The position numbers and the translations under genes were made by a program. The notes beneath the pieces were generated by a model. It did not search any database. It worked only from the letters and a program-made list of their open reading frames with translations, and was not told where the DNA came from. A stretch of 64,000 bases of DNA, taken from contig JAKUDP010000002.1 in the NCBI GenBank assembly GCA_022570795.1, positions 2,170,001 through 2,234,000 of the forward strand, written 5' to 3'. The DNA is from Sphaerulina vaccinii (Eukaryota > Ascomycota > Dothideomycetes > Mycosphaerellales > Mycosphaerellaceae). This document shows positions 10,724 through 21,432 of this stretch, piece after piece. Position 1 is the stretch's first letter; every line of letters starts with the position of its first letter.

Positions 10724-12943
10724 TCAAACACTCGGGAAAGCAGAAGGCTCCTGTATCATTTGATCCCAGAACCTCCAATCCAGGTCGCTGTTAACGTCGT
10801 CTAGCGCCCCATAACTTGCAAAGCCCCATGGAATGTTGCCGTTGAGGTAATTACTGACTGGTATCTCCGGCAAAGGCTGCGGCGGCGCCGTATTGGTGGT
10901 GTTGCGAGATAAACTTGGAGTCTGAGTGGTACTGCCATGCCTGCTTGCTTCTTTCCTCATCATTACCGCTCTCAGCTCTGTGATGAAAGAGGGTTCTGGG
11001 GGTTTGGTTGCTGAAGACTGTCGCTGATGTTCTTGCGTAGTGTCCCAAGACCGAACTGTCAACCTTCCTAATGCAATGTCGATGGAGCGATGGCCCGGGT
11101 TAAGCTCTGGGTGGCTCAAATCTCCTCGCTTGCCTGCGATCAGCTCGGGATGACACTTATAAATATGTGCAACTTTCGTCCAAACTTCCTCTCGATTCAA
11201 AACCGTATCTTCTCGTCTCACTTCATTCAAGATCCAGATGAGTGGATCCCATTGGAAAAAGGACTTCATGTGCCAATCAAATCGATGCAGTGCCGCGTTT
11301 TCATGTACAGCGAGGTCCAGATCCAGTAACTTCATGCACAGGTTATACGTCTCCGTTCGTTCTTCGGGCGTTGGGACATTAGCCTTAGCCGAGCCCAGTC
11401 GCATGCGCAGACGACCAGCCTGTAATGCTCCGCGTGCCATGGCCATTGCTAAACAATGTATTGGTATTCCAAAGTCACAATATCTGATATACTTCTCTTC
11501 CATGGTACGCTCCACTTCGGCAAGTGCGTTGTGTATCGTAGGCATGTATTTGGACTCCCAGAACTTGGACCAATTGCCTAGTTGTGGCTTGACCTTTTGG
11601 TGGAACTTGCCGATTTCAGTTCGAGCTAGACAGAATATCATGTCAGTGGCGCCATGACGTTCAATGGGCGGCTTGTCCATACCAGGCCATATATCTGCAT
11701 CGTTGATGTTCAAAGGTTGCTTCGTATCCCAAGAGTCCGCAGATATGGCTATTCCGGTCCCAGATAACTGTCCAGACATGCCATCAAGAGGCAGCAGTTG
11801 CCAAAAGACTCGTCTTCGCATCTGCACATCGAATGGATTCAAGCCCAGTTCTTCTCCGTCGCGATGCAGGCCCATACGTTGTCCTATTCGCACGGCGATC
11901 CCAGTCAGTATCCAGAACGTATGAGGATCAATTCGATTCCTCATCGGCAACAGATATAGCACAAAAGCCTGTAGCACAGGTAGTTCCGTCGTGCGTAGGA
12001 AGTGTGCAGCGACTAAGGCTTGCCTCGTTGCGTTAACATAGCGCTTTTGAAGAGTTGACCACGACTGCCCGAAGGTTTGTAGACATTCTTGCTCAGATGT
12101 AGATGCAATGGCGAAGTGATAGATAGAGAACAGCAAACACTCGGACACCTTGTCAACGCCGCTTGGGTTCGCGGCTGCTCGTTCGACCATTCGCTTTCCA
12201 GTTGGAACATGCACAACTTTCGTGATTGGGTCCACATTCCTTACGAAGAGGCCCCACAGTTTCATTGCAACATCATAAGTCGGGTGTATGTCCAGAAGGC
12301 TTTGAGTCGGAGTAGCAGGCCCAAAGAAAGCAGAAGAAGCTGGATCAAGTGGCTCTGGCGAAAGAGTATCTTCATCCTGATCGGGAAAGTCCTCGTCTAC
12401 TTCGTCTGAAGACAGTTCCATGTGTTCTTGTAAGTTGCGCCAGATATTGCTGTCAATATATCTTGTCTTCCCTGAGTTGTGCGGACCTTGGATAAGTCTC
12501 CCAGTTCTTTTCAGATTTGGACCATCTGGGGTGGAGCCGAAGAGACCCATAGGTTTGTCACCTTGCGCAGGAGCAGTGCTCGCAGTGTCTGGTGTTTTGT
12601 ACTCATCTTTGGTGAGGATGCCATGATCGTGAAGCAATCTCTCATAACGATCGAGTCGGTCTTGTAAATCCTCGACTGGCTTCCGTTTCTTCTTCCGAGG
12701 CGGAGGTTCTTGATATTGGCAGTCCAGTCTGCCTTTGCGACATGCAGTGCACTTGCCTGCGAGCTTATCGCACTTCACCTTGCGTTTGGCACAGGTGGTA
12801 CAGCTGAATGGCATAAGCTGCACATCTTTGGTGGTGCCATTACCCTCGGCTGGCACAGTCGCTGCCGGAGCGAGAGGCACAAGTCGAACAGGTTGGCCTT
12901 TTGAGTTGGACGGAGGTCGTCCGTCCATCGTCAGAAAGGACAT
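10724..12943 (-). CDS. Zn(II)2Cys6 transcription factor
   Basis: One exon of 739 aa starts MSFLTMDGRPP. The binuclear zinc cluster is near residues 48-76 (CTTCAKRKVKCDK, then CTACRKGRLDC) with the normal C-x2-C-x6-C...C-x2-C-x6-C spacing. A basic linker (PRKKKRKP) and a short coiled-coil dimerisation helix (LQDRLDRYERLLHDHG) follow. The middle matches the fungal-specific transcription factor domain, with the hallmark RIGQRMGLHRDGEELGLNPF region near residue 355 and a FWQLLPLDG segment. These proteins usually bind CGG half-sites as dimers. Targets cannot be read from the sequence. The divergent neighbour is a mitochondrial cupin protein with about 410 bp between starts. Confidence 0.95.
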   Translation of the reverse strand: MSFLTMDGRPPSNSKGQPVRLVPLAPAATVPAEGNGTTKDVQLMPFSCTTCAKRKVKCDKLAGKCTACRKGRLDCQYQEPPPRKKKRKPVEDLQDRLDRYERLLHDHGILTKDEYKTPDTASTAPAQGDKPMGLFGSTPDGPNLKRTGRLIQGPHNSGKTRYIDSNIWRNLQEHMELSSDEVDEDFPDQDEDTLSPEPLDPASSAFFGPATPTQSLLDIHPTYDVAMKLWGLFVRNVDPITKVVHVPTGKRMVERAAANPSGVDKVSECLLFSIYHFAIASTSEQECLQTFGQSWSTLQKRYVNATRQALVAAHFLRTTELPVLQAFVLYLLPMRNRIDPHTFWILTGIAVRIGQRMGLHRDGEELGLNPFDVQMRRRVFWQLLPLDGMSGQLSGTGIAISADSWDTKQPLNINDADIWPGMDKPPIERHGATDMIFCLARTEIGKFHQKVKPQLGNWSKFWESKYMPTIHNALAEVERTMEEKYIRYCDFGIPIHCLAMAMARGALQAGRLRMRLGSAKANVPTPEERTETYNLCMKLLDLDLAVHENAALHRFDWHMKSFFQWDPLIWILNEVRREDTVLNREEVWTKVAHIYKCHPELIAGKRGDLSHPELNPGHRSIDIALGRLTVRSWDTTQEHQRQSSATKPPEPSFITELRAVMMRKEASRHGSTTQTPSLSRNTTNTAPPQPLPEIPVSNYLNGNIPWGFASYGALDDVNSDLDWRFWDQMIQEPSAFPSV

Positions 12944-13353
12944 GGTGAACTTGAGTTTGACAAGGGAGTTTGCGCAACAGCCAAGCTTTAGCCAAGGCTG
13001 CTCAGTTGTAGAACGATGCCGGCATCATTTCTTCCATGATTATGTTAATGCAAGTAAGCAGAATGGGTTGATGTCGAGCCTGCAGATGATATGTGGTAAG
13101 AACTGACACACTCATACCACTTTGCATTGTTGGGAAGACTCACTGCTTCGAAGGATGCGAAGGGGCCAGATTAGTCATTCACTCACAGGGAGTGTGGACC
13201 GATCCGCTGGCACGTGCGTCCCGGCGAGTCTCGAGCTTGGACGTGACGCTCGCTGAACGCGTCTCTGACATCAACATTATGTAGCTGAGCTATCAGAGGT
13301 ACCCATGCAGGTTGCATATAGCTACACTGTCATCACGCAGTGTTCAAAACAAG
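12944..13353. promoter_or_regulatory. Divergent promoter region between the Zn2Cys6 regulator and the cupin gene
   Basis: The two start codons face away from each other across 410 bp. A CACGTG E-box-type palindrome is at 13211-13216 and a GC-rich patch follows it. Shared regulation is inference from layout only. Confidence 0.4.
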
Positions 13354-14044
13354 ATGTTCAGCTCTCGCGTAAGTACACGCCTTCTACAAGCTTCAAGACC
13401 AGCTCTGCGAGTACAAGCCTTCCGATCTTTCTCAGCGACGACAGCAATCATGGGCAAAGACTCCAAGATCTCCAAGGAGCCTCCGAAGCATGAGTTGGTC
13501 TACTTCCCGGGCCTCGCTTCTGAGGTTCGCGCGTTTGGACAGTTTCGCAAGGTCCTCCATACAGGACTGTATAGCCAGGTTGTAACAATGGAAGTCCCAG
13601 TTGGCGGAGACATTGGTGATGAAGTGCACACTGTCGATCAAGTGTTACTCTTCACAAGCGGGGAGGGAAAGGCTACAATCGCTGGCAAGGATCAGGTAAG
13701 CCGAACATACATGACTCTTATTGCGCGATATCATCAAGACTGACATTGTCCAGGCCGTCAAAGCATCCGACGTTGTAGTCGTCCCAGCTGGCACGCAGCA
13801 TCAGTTTATCAACACTTCCAAGACACAGCCATTGGAGCTTGTCACGATCTACAGTCCTGCTGAGCATGACCCTCAGACTTTCCACAAAACGAAGGAGGAG
13901 GGCGACGAAGAGGAGGACAATGGGAAGGATGAGGCGCCAGAGTGGAGCCAGCAGTCAAAGGATTCGAATGAGAAGAATGGACTAGTGAAGGAGAGTGGTG
14001 GTCCATATAAGAATGGGGATGATGGAAGGCATAACAAGTCGTGA
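13354..14044 (+). CDS. Cupin-domain protein with likely mitochondrial presequence
   Basis: Two exons, 13354-13695 and 13754-14044 (58-nt intron), give 210 aa. The start MFSSRVSTRLLQASRP is basic, hydroxylated and free of acidic residues, typical of a mitochondrial presequence; an internal Met (MGKDSK) could give a shorter form. The cupin core holds two motif-like parts: VGGDIGDEVHTVDQVLLFTSGEGKA and DVVVVPAGTQHQFINTS, with potential metal ligands (E, H, H). Small fungal and bacterial cupins of this type are uncharacterised, so no reaction is assigned. The tail beyond about residue 145 is acidic and low in complexity. Splicing keeps the frame between ...IAGKDQ and AVKASD. Confidence 0.85.
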
Positions 14045-14363
14045 TAGTCTCGTTGACAATTGTGCGGATTAGATCACGACCACAAATTCGTTCAATCTTA
14101 GAGCTACTTGTGCATACCTATATTTACAGCGATGCGGGTCCAGTGTACTGGTTCGCGACTCACTCGAAAGTCTTCGTCCAAGAGAGCATGATTTCCTTAG
14201 ATACATGTATATGTTGATTCTCACGCTCGCTTTCGGCACTTTGCTTCCACGGCCGGGATGACGTTTTGGTCAGGGCTCCAACAACTCTTCAAGTGAGCTC
14301 GACAGCAATTGGCCCAATGCGCACTCATTGACCTACACGACAACTGTCACTGCATCATCCACA
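14045..14363. other. Short intergenic region
   Basis: This is the 3' flank of the cupin gene and the promoter of the superoxide dismutase. A CA-rich leader precedes the SOD ATG. Nothing else is seen. Confidence 0.5.
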
Positions 14364-15208
14364 ATGGCAGCAGCTACACTTCTTCGACAAAGTGCTCTGC
14401 GCACTGCAATTCGATCGGCCGCACCATCAACAGCGAAGCGAGCTGCTCTTGCAAGCACCACCTTCACTCGCGGCAAAGCGACTTTGCCAGACCTCTCATG
14501 TACAACAGATCCTAAGATCCCACTCTCAGCAACATAGCATTTCGTATATGGAGCTGACGTAGACCTACACCAGACGACTATGGCGCACTCGAGCCCGCCA
14601 TCTCAGGCCAGATCATGGAGCTCCACCACTCCAAACACCACAACACCTACGTGACATCCTACAACACGCAAATCGAGAAGCTGCAGGAGGCACAGCACAA
14701 GGGCGATATCCAGGCACAGATTGCGATTCAGCCCTTGATCAACTTCCACGGAGGTAGGCGCGAACCACTTCTTCGATGAGATGTCGGGCATGGCATATGC
14801 TTGTAGGAAACTGATACTGTGCTAGGCGGACACACAAACCACACACTCTTCTGGGAGAACCTCGCCCCTAAGTCGCAAGGTGGCGGTGACCCACCAAGTG
14901 GTAGCCTCTCCAAGGCTATTGACTCGCACTATGGCTCGTTGGACGGCCTCAAGTCACAATTCAATGCTGCTCTTGCAGGCATCCAAGGATCTGGCTGGGC
15001 ATGGCTGGTGCAGGACACTCAGACTGGAGCGATTCAGATCAAGACATACGCGAACCAGGACCCTGTCGTTGGCCAGTTCCGTCCTATTCTTGGTATCGAT
15101 GCCTGGGAGCACGCTTATTATCTGCAATACCAGAACCGCAAGGCTGAGTACTTCAGCGCTATCTGGGACGTTGTGAACTGGAAGGCTGCAGAGAAGAGAT
15201 TCAAGTAG
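14364..15208 (+). CDS. SOD2: Mitochondrial manganese (Mn/Fe) superoxide dismutase
   Basis: Exons 14364-14499, 14574-14753 and 14826-15208 give 232 aa. The first ~37 residues form an Arg/Ala/Ser-rich mitochondrial presequence (LLRQSALRTAIRSAAPS). The mature protein starts near KATLPDLSYDYGALEPAIS. Metal ligands are visible: first His in MELHHSKHHNTYV, second His in the FHGGGHTNHTLFW region, then Asp and His in GIDAWEHAYY. The enzyme dismutates superoxide to hydrogen peroxide and oxygen in the matrix. The intron joins recreate the conserved SYDYGAL and HGGGH segments. Length is normal for the family. Confidence 0.95.
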
Positions 15209-15590
15209 ATGTCACGGATCGAGGATTGGGAAGAGGCATAGGAGCAGAAGATGAGTTGTACATTGTGTACGATAGTTGGGCCTCGAGTTGCAGAAAGAGG
15301 CTGGCGATATGCATCCGTCGCTGATGAGCTCCAGCCAGTTCCACCTCTATCGGACGCGCTTCTCTGGTGCACCTACAATACCTATCTACAGTAGCCATTT
15401 CAGCAGTGCTTACTTATGACGCAGTCGCAGGTTCCTTCCTTCCTCCAAATACTGGGCTGAATCGGGCATGTGCATCATGCTGTGTGACATTGGAGAAAAG
15501 CAGCTGATCTCGGGTATGGCGGCGTGCACAGCTACACACCACTATATGTTAAGCTCACTAGCCTACCGATTCGAGACATACTCTGCTAAC
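15209..15590. other. Intergenic, no gene seen
   Basis: This is the 3' flank of SOD and 5' flank of the FAD oxidase. No supported feature is present. Confidence 0.6.
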
Positions 15591-17282
15591 ATGGTGCTAT
15601 TCGCAGTTGTGCAAACTCTCTTTCTACTGCTTATAGGCATCGAGGGCTACGGGCGAGGCCCCGGTGTGCTGACAGACAGACCAGATTATGGACAAGGTGG
15701 ATCGGACAATCGTTCAATGGCATTGAGGTGTCAGGAAGCAGTAGGAGTCGTCTTAACAAAAGCCTTGTCAGTAATCTAATTAACGGCGATAGTGTTCATT
15801 TCTGCGAAACGCCAAGTTGTTCGACGTCTACGACCAGAACACAACCGACTACAATCTCGCCAGAGCGGACTACTGGTCGACCTTCCAATCCGATGTCTCT
15901 CCAACTTGCTTCGCTAAGCCCACTGACGCACATAAAGTGGCTTGGATTGTGCAAATAGCCAGGCAGTTCCAATGCATCTTTGCAGTCAAATCCGGTGGCC
16001 ACGCTGCCTACACAGGTGCTAGCAATGCACCGAATGGCATTACCATCGAGCTCGAGAAAATTGATACTATTACATTGAGTGGTGATCGCCAAACAGCCAG
16101 CGTTGGAACGGGCAATGTCTGGTACGAAACCAATGTGCATAAGTCAACTGCCTGAGACAATTGCTGAAATTCTACACTTTTGCTTCTAGGATCGATGTAT
16201 ACGACTATCTCACTCCCATGAACCTGTCAGTAATTGGTGGTCGAGTAACAGGCATTGGTGTTGGAGGACTCACGTTAGGCGGTGGCATCTCATTCTTCTC
16301 TGGTCGATACGGCTGGGCCTGCGATAATGTGCGGAACTACGAGCTCGTCACAGCAAATGGCAGTATCCTACAAGTCAATCACACATCTTATCCCGACCTC
16401 TACTTCGCTGTCCGAGGCGGCGGAAACAACTACGGCATTGTCACAAGAATCGACTACGAGACTATTCCACTCACCGACATGTGGGGAGGGACTATCCAAT
16501 GGTCCCTCGACCAACGCGACGAAGTGATATCAGCTCTCTATCACCAAGGTCTAGACCATTTCGAAGGCGACGTTCAGAATCTTGACGATACCATGACATG
16601 GGCTGTCTTCGTCTACGTCCAAAGTCTCAACCAAACGATCATCGATAGCACAATTACCTACGCTCGACCTGAGAGATTTCCTCCTATTCTGGCAAATTTC
16701 ACAAATATACAACCAAGACTAGGCAACGATACACTCCGTATCAGTAACATCACAGATTTCGCCCGAGAATTGAATGAAACGAACCCTAATGGCTTGCGCG
16801 AGACATATTGGATTTATACAATCAAACTAAATGAAGAGATGATTCAAGCTGCTGTATCGATCTTTCTCGAAGAACTCGAATCTAGTGGTATTAAGACCGT
16901 CTCTGGGATAGTCCCTTCGCTGGTAATGCAACACATTCGTACTTCTACTGTTCAACAAATGTCCAAGAACGGCGGTAATGCACTTGGTTTGGATGTGGAA
17001 AATGGTCCTTTGACTTTGCTTCAATTAGCGATCTGGTGGGAGGATGAGAGTCGAGATTCTGATGTTATGGGTTTTGCGAGGAGGTGTGTTGGGAAGTCGA
17101 AACTAAAAGCGGAGGAGTTGGGAGTGGGACATAGGTTTCTTTATCAGAATTATGCGGCGCAGGAGCAGGAGGTGTTTAAGGGATATGGAGAGGAGAACTT
17201 GGAGAGATTGAGGCTGATCAGTAAGGAGTGGGATCCTGAGGGTGTTTGGCAGAGATTACAGCCGGGGTATTTTAAGCTGTGA
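15591..17282 (+). CDS. Secreted FAD-linked oxidoreductase (berberine-bridge/PCMH type)
   Basis: Exons 15591-15770, 15817-16121 and 16190-17282 give 525 aa. A signal peptide is present (MVLFAVVQTLFLLLIGIEG). The FAD-binding PCMH domain shows KSGGHAAYTGAS, where the His of SGGH is the usual 8-alpha flavin attachment site. GVGGLTLGGGISFFSGRYGW follows, then ACDN with a Cys in the position used for the second covalent flavin bond, and RGGGNNYGIV. The C-terminal BBE block ends YGEENLERLRLISKEWDPEGVW. Substrates vary widely (sugars, alkaloids, polyketides). The second intron (68 nt) is firm because it restores NVW-IDVYDYL. The first (46 nt) is unusually short and less sure. Confidence 0.88.
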
Positions 17283-17352
17283 AAGGCTATAATGATGCGC
17301 ACCGTCTCTTCCTTAGAATATTCAAGACCGCCCCGAAGATCGGGACGAGTTC

Positions 17353-18174
17353 TTACTTTCCTCCACTCTTCCTCGCATACACGAAAACATGCGGCTCATC
17401 CACGACCTGCTCTCCCCAGCCTAGCTGAGAATTACCTCCTGTGAAAGTCGTCTCTTCACACTTCAGGACATCAAAGCCTGCCGCCTTCACTTCGACGGCG
17501 GCATCAGCAGCACTAAAGCTTGAGCAATAATGTTCCCGGGCCATCCACTTCGTCATGACGTGGTCGCCATCGAGCGAGACTGTGGAGTAGATGAAGAACC
17601 CACCGGGCTTCAGGAAGCCATGGATCTGGAACGACTGTCATTATCCGACTCGTTCAACAATAAGGTACTCAGCTACCAACCTTCTGAAAAACACTCGCGA
17701 ATTTGGTCTTGTGAGACATGTCCAATGAGACTGAAATACGCCACTACAGCATCCACGCTGCTCGTAGGGGCGAAAGTGAGTATATCGGCTTCGATGAAAG
17801 GTCGCTGCAGGGACGGAAGCTCGTGCGAGAGCAAGCATCACAGGCGAGATGTCTACACCGGTTACTGCAACACCTGCCGTCGGACAGTGTCTTGCTGGCA
17901 GGTTTGCCTGTGCCGCAACCAAGATCAAGGACTGAAGCGCCTTGAGGCAGTCGGTCGATGAGCTATGCGAACACTATTAGCAACGGAAGCAGCAGTATTT
18001 GCTCAACGAACGATAGGAGGCATACCCAGCGTAGCGATTCCACCTGTCCTTCGTTACCAGCATACGCATCCTCGTACGTCTTGCCAAGGTCATTGTACAA
18101 TTGTTGGGGCGTTGCTCGGAAGATTTTTCGCTTGTGCTGGCGCTCGCTGAGCTTGCATACTTGGAGTTCTCCAT
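17353..18174 (-). pseudogene. Class I SAM methyltransferase broken by single-base shifts
   Basis: The family is clear: QLYNDLGKTYEDAYAGNEGQ, then motif I VLDLGCGTGKPASKTLSD, AVTGVDISPVMLALARAS, EADILTFAPTSSVDAVVAYFS, and HGFLKPGGFFIYSTVSLDG, ending at TAA 17353-17355. An intron with GTATGC...CATAG (about 17963-18025) and another of about 55 nt near 17635 are well formed. Inside the exon, however, these blocks lie in three successive frames. Shifts of +1 occur near 17877 (GACGGCAGG), 17797 (CTTTCATC) and 17722 (TTGGACATG). The N-terminus may hold a fourth, since MENSKYASSAS at 18174 is out of frame with TPQQLYND. It is either a decaying gene or homopolymer sequence error. Confidence 0.75.
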
Positions 18175-18370
18175 GTCTGGTCGTGATGGAGAAGAGGTTC
18201 GGGAATTGACTGAGGATATGAGCTCGGAGCTTGAATGTCACACTGTCGTCAGTGGCTATCAACGAGCATGTTGTGTGACACGAGTATGACCCTATTCCGT
18301 GGCGCGTTTGGCTCTCCGCAGTCTGTCTCAAGAGAGCTGTTTGGAGTCGCGGGATCAGGTGGAGTTTGTC

Positions 18371-19090
18371 TCACAGATCTTTCCTCTCTGTCCACTTCTC
18401 GATCAACTCCTCGGGAGCATCTCTCACGAGCACATGTACATGATCCACCCCTCGTACACTCTGCAGACTGACCCAATTCTTAAACCATAACACTCTTTCT
18501 CTCGCTTCAAACCCACCGCCTAAATCCTTCACGAAGAACCTCTCCACAAACTCCTCGATCAACCTTCGACTTTCCGGTGTGACATGCCCTCTCTCTATAT
18601 CTGTCTCAATGGGCGTCTTGGTCCACACCAATATATGTTTTATTCCGGGCACAAATCCATATGGCCAATCGTTCAATAGTACAGCATAGTCCCTCTCGTC
18701 CTCGAAAGGCACTTCCGATCGGTGAGCAAAGGTCGGGGGCGTAGTCGTCAATTGTATAGGCGGAGTCCATTTTAGCCTCTCTTGTATCACGAACGGTACA
18801 ATGCCTCCATATTGTTTCTTTATGTTGTGCGACCAGGCGAGATATCTCCTCAAGTCAGAGGGTAGACGTTTAAGGTCTTCGAGTGTATTGTTGGCGATGA
18901 TGCTTTTCAAGTCGTCCCAAGTGATGCGGTGGTAGTCTTCGTCTTTCGTTGCGAGAATTTGTCTGTCGATGGCAGTGAGTGGGAAGGGAGGATCGTTGAG
19001 GTCAATGTCGTCTGCTGAGAGTAGCTGTTCGGGTGCTGTAGAGCCCATCGTTATGCTGTGAATGTGAATGTGAAGAGGAAAGTCTTGCAT
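18371..19090 (-). CDS. GIG1 family (N-acetylglucosamine-induced protein 1, DUF3605)
   Basis: A single exon encodes 239 aa, or 225 if translation begins at the second Met (MGSTAPEQL). Typical DUF3605 blocks are present: TWDDLKSIIANN, LKRLPSDLRRYLAWSHNIKKQYG, DYAVLLNDWPYGFVPGIKH, and a C-terminal FVERFF...RVLWFKNWVSLQSVRGVDHVHV. In Candida the founding member is induced by N-acetylglucosamine; the biochemical function is not known. The protein has no signal peptide or membrane segment. The mRNA-sense strand turns purine-rich in the last third. Confidence 0.88.
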   Translation of the reverse strand: MQDFPLHIHIHSITMGSTAPEQLLSADDIDLNDPPFPLTAIDRQILATKDEDYHRITWDDLKSIIANNTLEDLKRLPSDLRRYLAWSHNIKKQYGGIVPFVIQERLKWTPPIQLTTTPPTFAHRSEVPFEDERDYAVLLNDWPYGFVPGIKHILVWTKTPIETDIERGHVTPESRRLIEEFVERFFVKDLGGGFEARERVLWFKNWVSLQSVRGVDHVHVLVRDAPEELIEKWTERKDL

Positions 19091-19522
19091 GTGAAAGCAG
19101 AAACGTGGGATTCACTTCACCTAGCTTACCACTCCGTTGGGACACAAGCCTCCTCTCTCTGTCAGTCAACACGAGAAGCCACACTGAACAAGAGAAAGAA
19201 GAGACTGATGCAGAGAGATGCGAAGACGAGACTCTTCCTTCATCACATCGCGGAACAGTTGACCATCTTCGTGTCATCTTTACAGAGCAAGAAGACGGAG
19301 TCTATTCCGTTCCTATTCTCGTCCTAACAAGGGTCTCTTCTTATCTGATCGGGAATTTCCACCTCCACCGACTCCGCATTCGGAGACACTCGGTGGCCGT
19401 CGTTCTCGTACTTCTCACAATTTAGCGGGGAGCTAGAGGTAGTCAACACATTTCTCGAAGCACATCAACGACTCTCTCTTTCTCAAGACATACGAAGCTG
19501 ACACGAAGCACAACAAGTCACA
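19091..19522. promoter_or_regulatory. Divergent promoter region, GIG1-like / CBR1
   Basis: The two genes are transcribed away from each other across about 430 bp. The side next to CBR1 has a CT/CA-rich leader (GACTCTCTCTTTCTCAAG) right before its ATG. No defined operator is recognised. Confidence 0.35.
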
Positions 19523-20528
19523 ATGGCTCCCAGTCCGGTGACTCAAATCTATGGCATCTATGTGCCGATCCTGGTGGCAGCATTGGCTGTGCTGGGCGGT
19601 CTCTATATCTTGCTGAACCGTATGCCATTCTATTCAACTGCTATACCACAGCAACCATGAGCTCACAAATCGCAGAAGAGAAGAAGCCACAGTACAAGAA
19701 AGTGCTCGACCCGATCAACTTCCAAGAATTCCCCATCTCCGAAAAGACCCAGATCTCGCACAACACAGCCATCTACCGATTCAAGCTGCCCACCGAGGAC
19801 AGTATTCTCGGTCTGCCTATTGGTCAACACATCTCTCTCGCCGCCGAACTCGATGTCACCGACCCAAAGACTGGCAAGGTGGAGCGTAAGGAGGTCGTGC
19901 GATCATACACACCCATTTCCAGCGATGAACAGCCAGGCTATACCGATGTCTTGATCAAGAGCTACCCTCAAGGAAACATCTCGAGGCATATTGCTACGCT
20001 CAAGGTTGGAGACACAATGAAGATTAGAGGTCCAAAGGGAGCTTTCGTCTACACACCAAACATGTGCCGCCGCATTGGAATGGTTGCTGGTGGTAGTGGA
20101 ATTACTCCTATGTTGCAGATTGCTGAGGCCATCAAGCGAGGAAGAAAGAAGGGCGACAAGACAATTGTGGACCTCATCTTTGCCAATGTCAACGAGCTCG
20201 ATATTCTGCTGAGGGACGATCTAGAAGCTCTATCGAAGGAGGAAGGCTTCAACGTGTACTATGTGTTGAACAACCCACCCGAGAACTGGAAGTATGGGAC
20301 AGGATTTGTTACGGCTGAGATCATCAAGGTGCGATTATATCATCAGATCATGTTCACGCTCATACTAACTTGCTACAGGAACATCTCCCACCTCCATCCA
20401 AAGACATCAAGATTCTCATCTGTGGTCCTCCTCCTATGGTTTCTGCCATCAAGAAGGCTACCGAGTCCATGGGTTACGAGAAGGCGAGACCTGTCAGCAA
20501 GCTTGAGGACCAAGTTTTTGCTTTCTAG
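19523..20528 (+). CDS. CBR1: NADH-cytochrome b5 reductase
   Basis: Exons 19523-19619, 19676-20328 and 20379-20528 give 299 aa. An N-terminal membrane anchor (YVPILVAALAVLGGLYILL) precedes the ferredoxin-reductase fold. Landmarks are RSYTPIS (FAD isoalloxazine/phosphate), GGSGITPMLQ (NADH-binding), ICGPPPMVSA and the C-terminal EDQVFAF. The enzyme passes electrons from NADH to cytochrome b5 for fatty-acid desaturation and sterol synthesis at the ER or outer mitochondrial membrane. The first intron ends at the CGCAG before AAGAG, giving LLNQEKKPQ; an earlier AG would leave only 32 nt. The last intron has an ACTAAC branch site. Confidence 0.95.
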
Positions 20529-21432
20529 ACGATTGGCGGCCGATTTGTTCGATTCGATCCACCTGAAGTGTGAGAGCCATTGGCACCATGCCAATTCAGC
20601 AAGTCAACAAATAGGGAGCAGTGTCAAGAGTGAAGCTGGCTCGCGCGCGTTCGAGCGAAATATGCCGTGGTCAGAGGATCGGCAGTACATTTGTGTACAG
20701 CCTAGACATGGCAGAAATGTTGAAGTATTCCCGATTTCCGTGGGCCTCGCAACGTCAACTCATGAAGGAGCAACATCTTCGCGCAGCCTCGAATGGAGAT
20801 CAAGCTGACCGTGTCAGATCGCCTATAAGAGCTCCGATAGATTAATACATGAAGCAAAAGCTGACGATCCATACATCGCAATGTTAGCTCTCTAGCTCTA
20901 TTTGCTAGTAGCTCTCCACCTCATGCCTACTCACGGTGGTGTACAAGCTACATAATAATAGAGAGAGAGAGAAGCGGCAGCTGGACCCTGAAAATTGCGG
21001 GATTGAGCAAGAGAGGCTCGAATAGTGATACGCACACTGTTACATCGATTCATGACTTATGATTGGGCCATGTCAGCTTGCAGCATGTGGCTTGAGGCTG
21101 GAACTCCACAAAGGTACGCTCACTGGTTACATAGGATCCTACTTGTCGACATGCCGCTGCACGTGGCTTTGAGGCTCTTCGCATAGGATTCGGCCTCAGC
21201 GAGTGGCGTCTTGCGAAACGAAAGTCACTGGCTGACTGGAAGATCAATATGGTGGTCTGATCGACGCAAGATACACTCGCACCAGCATCCCATCCCGATG
21301 CTATGGTCTAGCCTATACTCCTTCAGTCGCGGTGTCTTCATATAAGCAATGCCTAGATGCCCTTAGCGATCTAGCTATCATGAAAGCCTACTACGCAGTC
21401 TGACGAGACAAGGCCGATTTCGCTGGGACAAT
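20529..21432. other. Intergenic, no gene seen
   Basis: About 900 bp with no supported coding region. A short GA microsatellite (about 20960-20974) is the only repeat noticed. Confidence 0.6.

Noticed and set aside
15771..15816. Reading the FAD oxidase through without its first intron
   Set aside because: The frame closes at TAA right after GTAATC. The 46-nt intron, though short, links the signal-peptide exon to the PCMH domain in frame.
15591..20528. A secondary-metabolite cluster built on the FAD oxidase, methyltransferase and CBR1
   Set aside because: No backbone enzyme (polyketide synthase, NRPS, terpene cyclase) is present, and the neighbours are housekeeping genes.
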